From positions 1 to 5,075 of the forward strand of contig CAZVPI010000030.1 of the NCBI GenBank assembly GCA_964628035.1: 5,075 nt of DNA, given 5' to 3'. A model generated the notes under the pieces. The model ran no database searches. It worked only from the letters and a program-made list of their open reading frames with translations, and was not told where the DNA came from. A program made the translations under genes and the position numbers. Position 1 is the stretch's first letter. Each line of letters opens with the position of its first letter. Origin of the DNA: UBA2199 sp964628035. Its GTDB lineage: Bacteria; Acidobacteriota; Aminicenantia; UBA2199. Of this stretch, positions 4,946 through 5,075 are shown piece after piece.

Positions 4946-5074
4946 TCAGAAATAAGACGGACTCGGCGTAAGACGTAGGGCGGAGGGCGTAAGGGAAGAA
5001 AAAGACCTATGTGCAATGCGGATAACGTAAAATATTTTTCGCACATTTGAGGAGAGGTAGTCCTCCAAGTTTTT
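4946..5074 (-). CDS. Possible 3' end of an upstream gene
   Basis: One minus-strand frame is open from the window edge to a TGA at 4946 (42 codons). It begins with a plausible protein-like stretch (NLEDYLSSNVRKIFYVIRIA) and then reads through the heptad repeat as low-complexity Ser/Thr/Leu/Pro. This would resemble wbpA, whose end also lies in a repeat arm. However, a second frame is also open through the block to 4887, and a third ends at 5007, so an open frame here means little. The remainder of 4740-5075 shows no coding signal. Confidence 0.2.
   Translation of the reverse strand, partial: KNLEDYLSSNVRKIFYVIRIAHRSFSSLTPSALRLTPSPSYF
4962..5003. repeat. Heptad-repeat block (4 units), upstream of the promoter
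   Basis: On the plus strand it reads CTCGG, units CGTAAGA, CGTAGGG, CGGAGGG and CGTAAGG, then GAAGAAAAA. It is the third member of the set with 4278-4306 (same direction) and 4703-4739 (opposite). No 4HB gene lies between it and 4703-4739; that 222-base interval holds the promoter and leader hairpins. It may be the outer end of another, decayed cassette or the edge of one extending beyond the window. Confidence 0.75.
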
Positions 5075-5075
5075 G

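Noticed and set aside
4565..4978. Two overlapping plus-strand open frames (4565-4978 and 4590-4910)
   Set aside because: They begin antisense to 4HB gene 2 and run through the heptad repeat and leader; there is no conserved pattern or consistent ribosome site.
4278..5003. CRISPR array
   Set aside because: The repeats are 7-base tandem units in short inverted blocks, not regularly spaced 25-40 base repeats with unique spacers, and no cas gene is present.
5048..5075. Terminator-like hairpin with a T run on the plus strand at the right edge
   Set aside because: The stem is only about seven pairs with a bulge, there is no plus-strand gene ahead of it, and the window ends within the T run.

Overview
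The window is a bacterial surface-polysaccharide (O-antigen or capsule type) biosynthesis region. All supportable genes lie on the minus strand, so they read right to left. Base composition is mixed: the sugar dehydrogenase is G+C-rich, while the left-hand genes and two small genes are clearly A+T-richer. The pathway is best known from Gram-negative bacteria. The small four-helix-bundle genes set among heptad repeats resemble environmental, candidate-phylum-type genomes, but I cannot name a taxon from this sequence.

Layout in transcription order. From 5075 to about 4740 there is no convincing gene; this stretch holds a heptad repeat (4962-5003), a good sigma70-type promoter (4879-4907) and a leader with hairpins. 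Next comes a small four-helix-bundle (4HB) gene (4319-4687) bracketed by inverted heptad repeats, then a WbpA-type nucleotide-sugar dehydrogenase (2627-4261). A second 4HB gene (2232-2582) follows, bracketed by a different, 35-base inverted repeat. After it come a WbpB-type dehydrogenase (1102-2064) and a WbpD-type N-acetyltransferase (443-1105), which overlap by four bases. Last is the first 128 codons of an AMP-binding (adenylating) ligase that runs off the left edge (1-385).

Together WbpA, WbpB and WbpD account for three of the four steps from UDP-GlcNAc to UDP-GlcNAc(3NAc)A, the 2,3-diacetamido uronic acid precursor of B-band-type polysaccharides. The WbpE aminotransferase that should act between B and D is not in the window. 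The adenylating enzyme suggests that an amino or acyl group is also activated for attachment to the glycan, although its substrate cannot be read from the fragment.

The most unusual signal is that two unrelated-looking 4HB genes sit exactly in the junctions before wbpA and before wbpB, each inside its own inverted repeat made of 7-base units. Both sets of units fit one purine/pyrimidine pattern (YRTARRG). The arms of the second cassette would pair along all 35 positions in the sense transcript, and one arm supplies the stop codon of wbpA. The arrangement recalls the 4HB-encoding intervening sequences of 23S rRNA genes, but here it is placed in a protein-coding operon.
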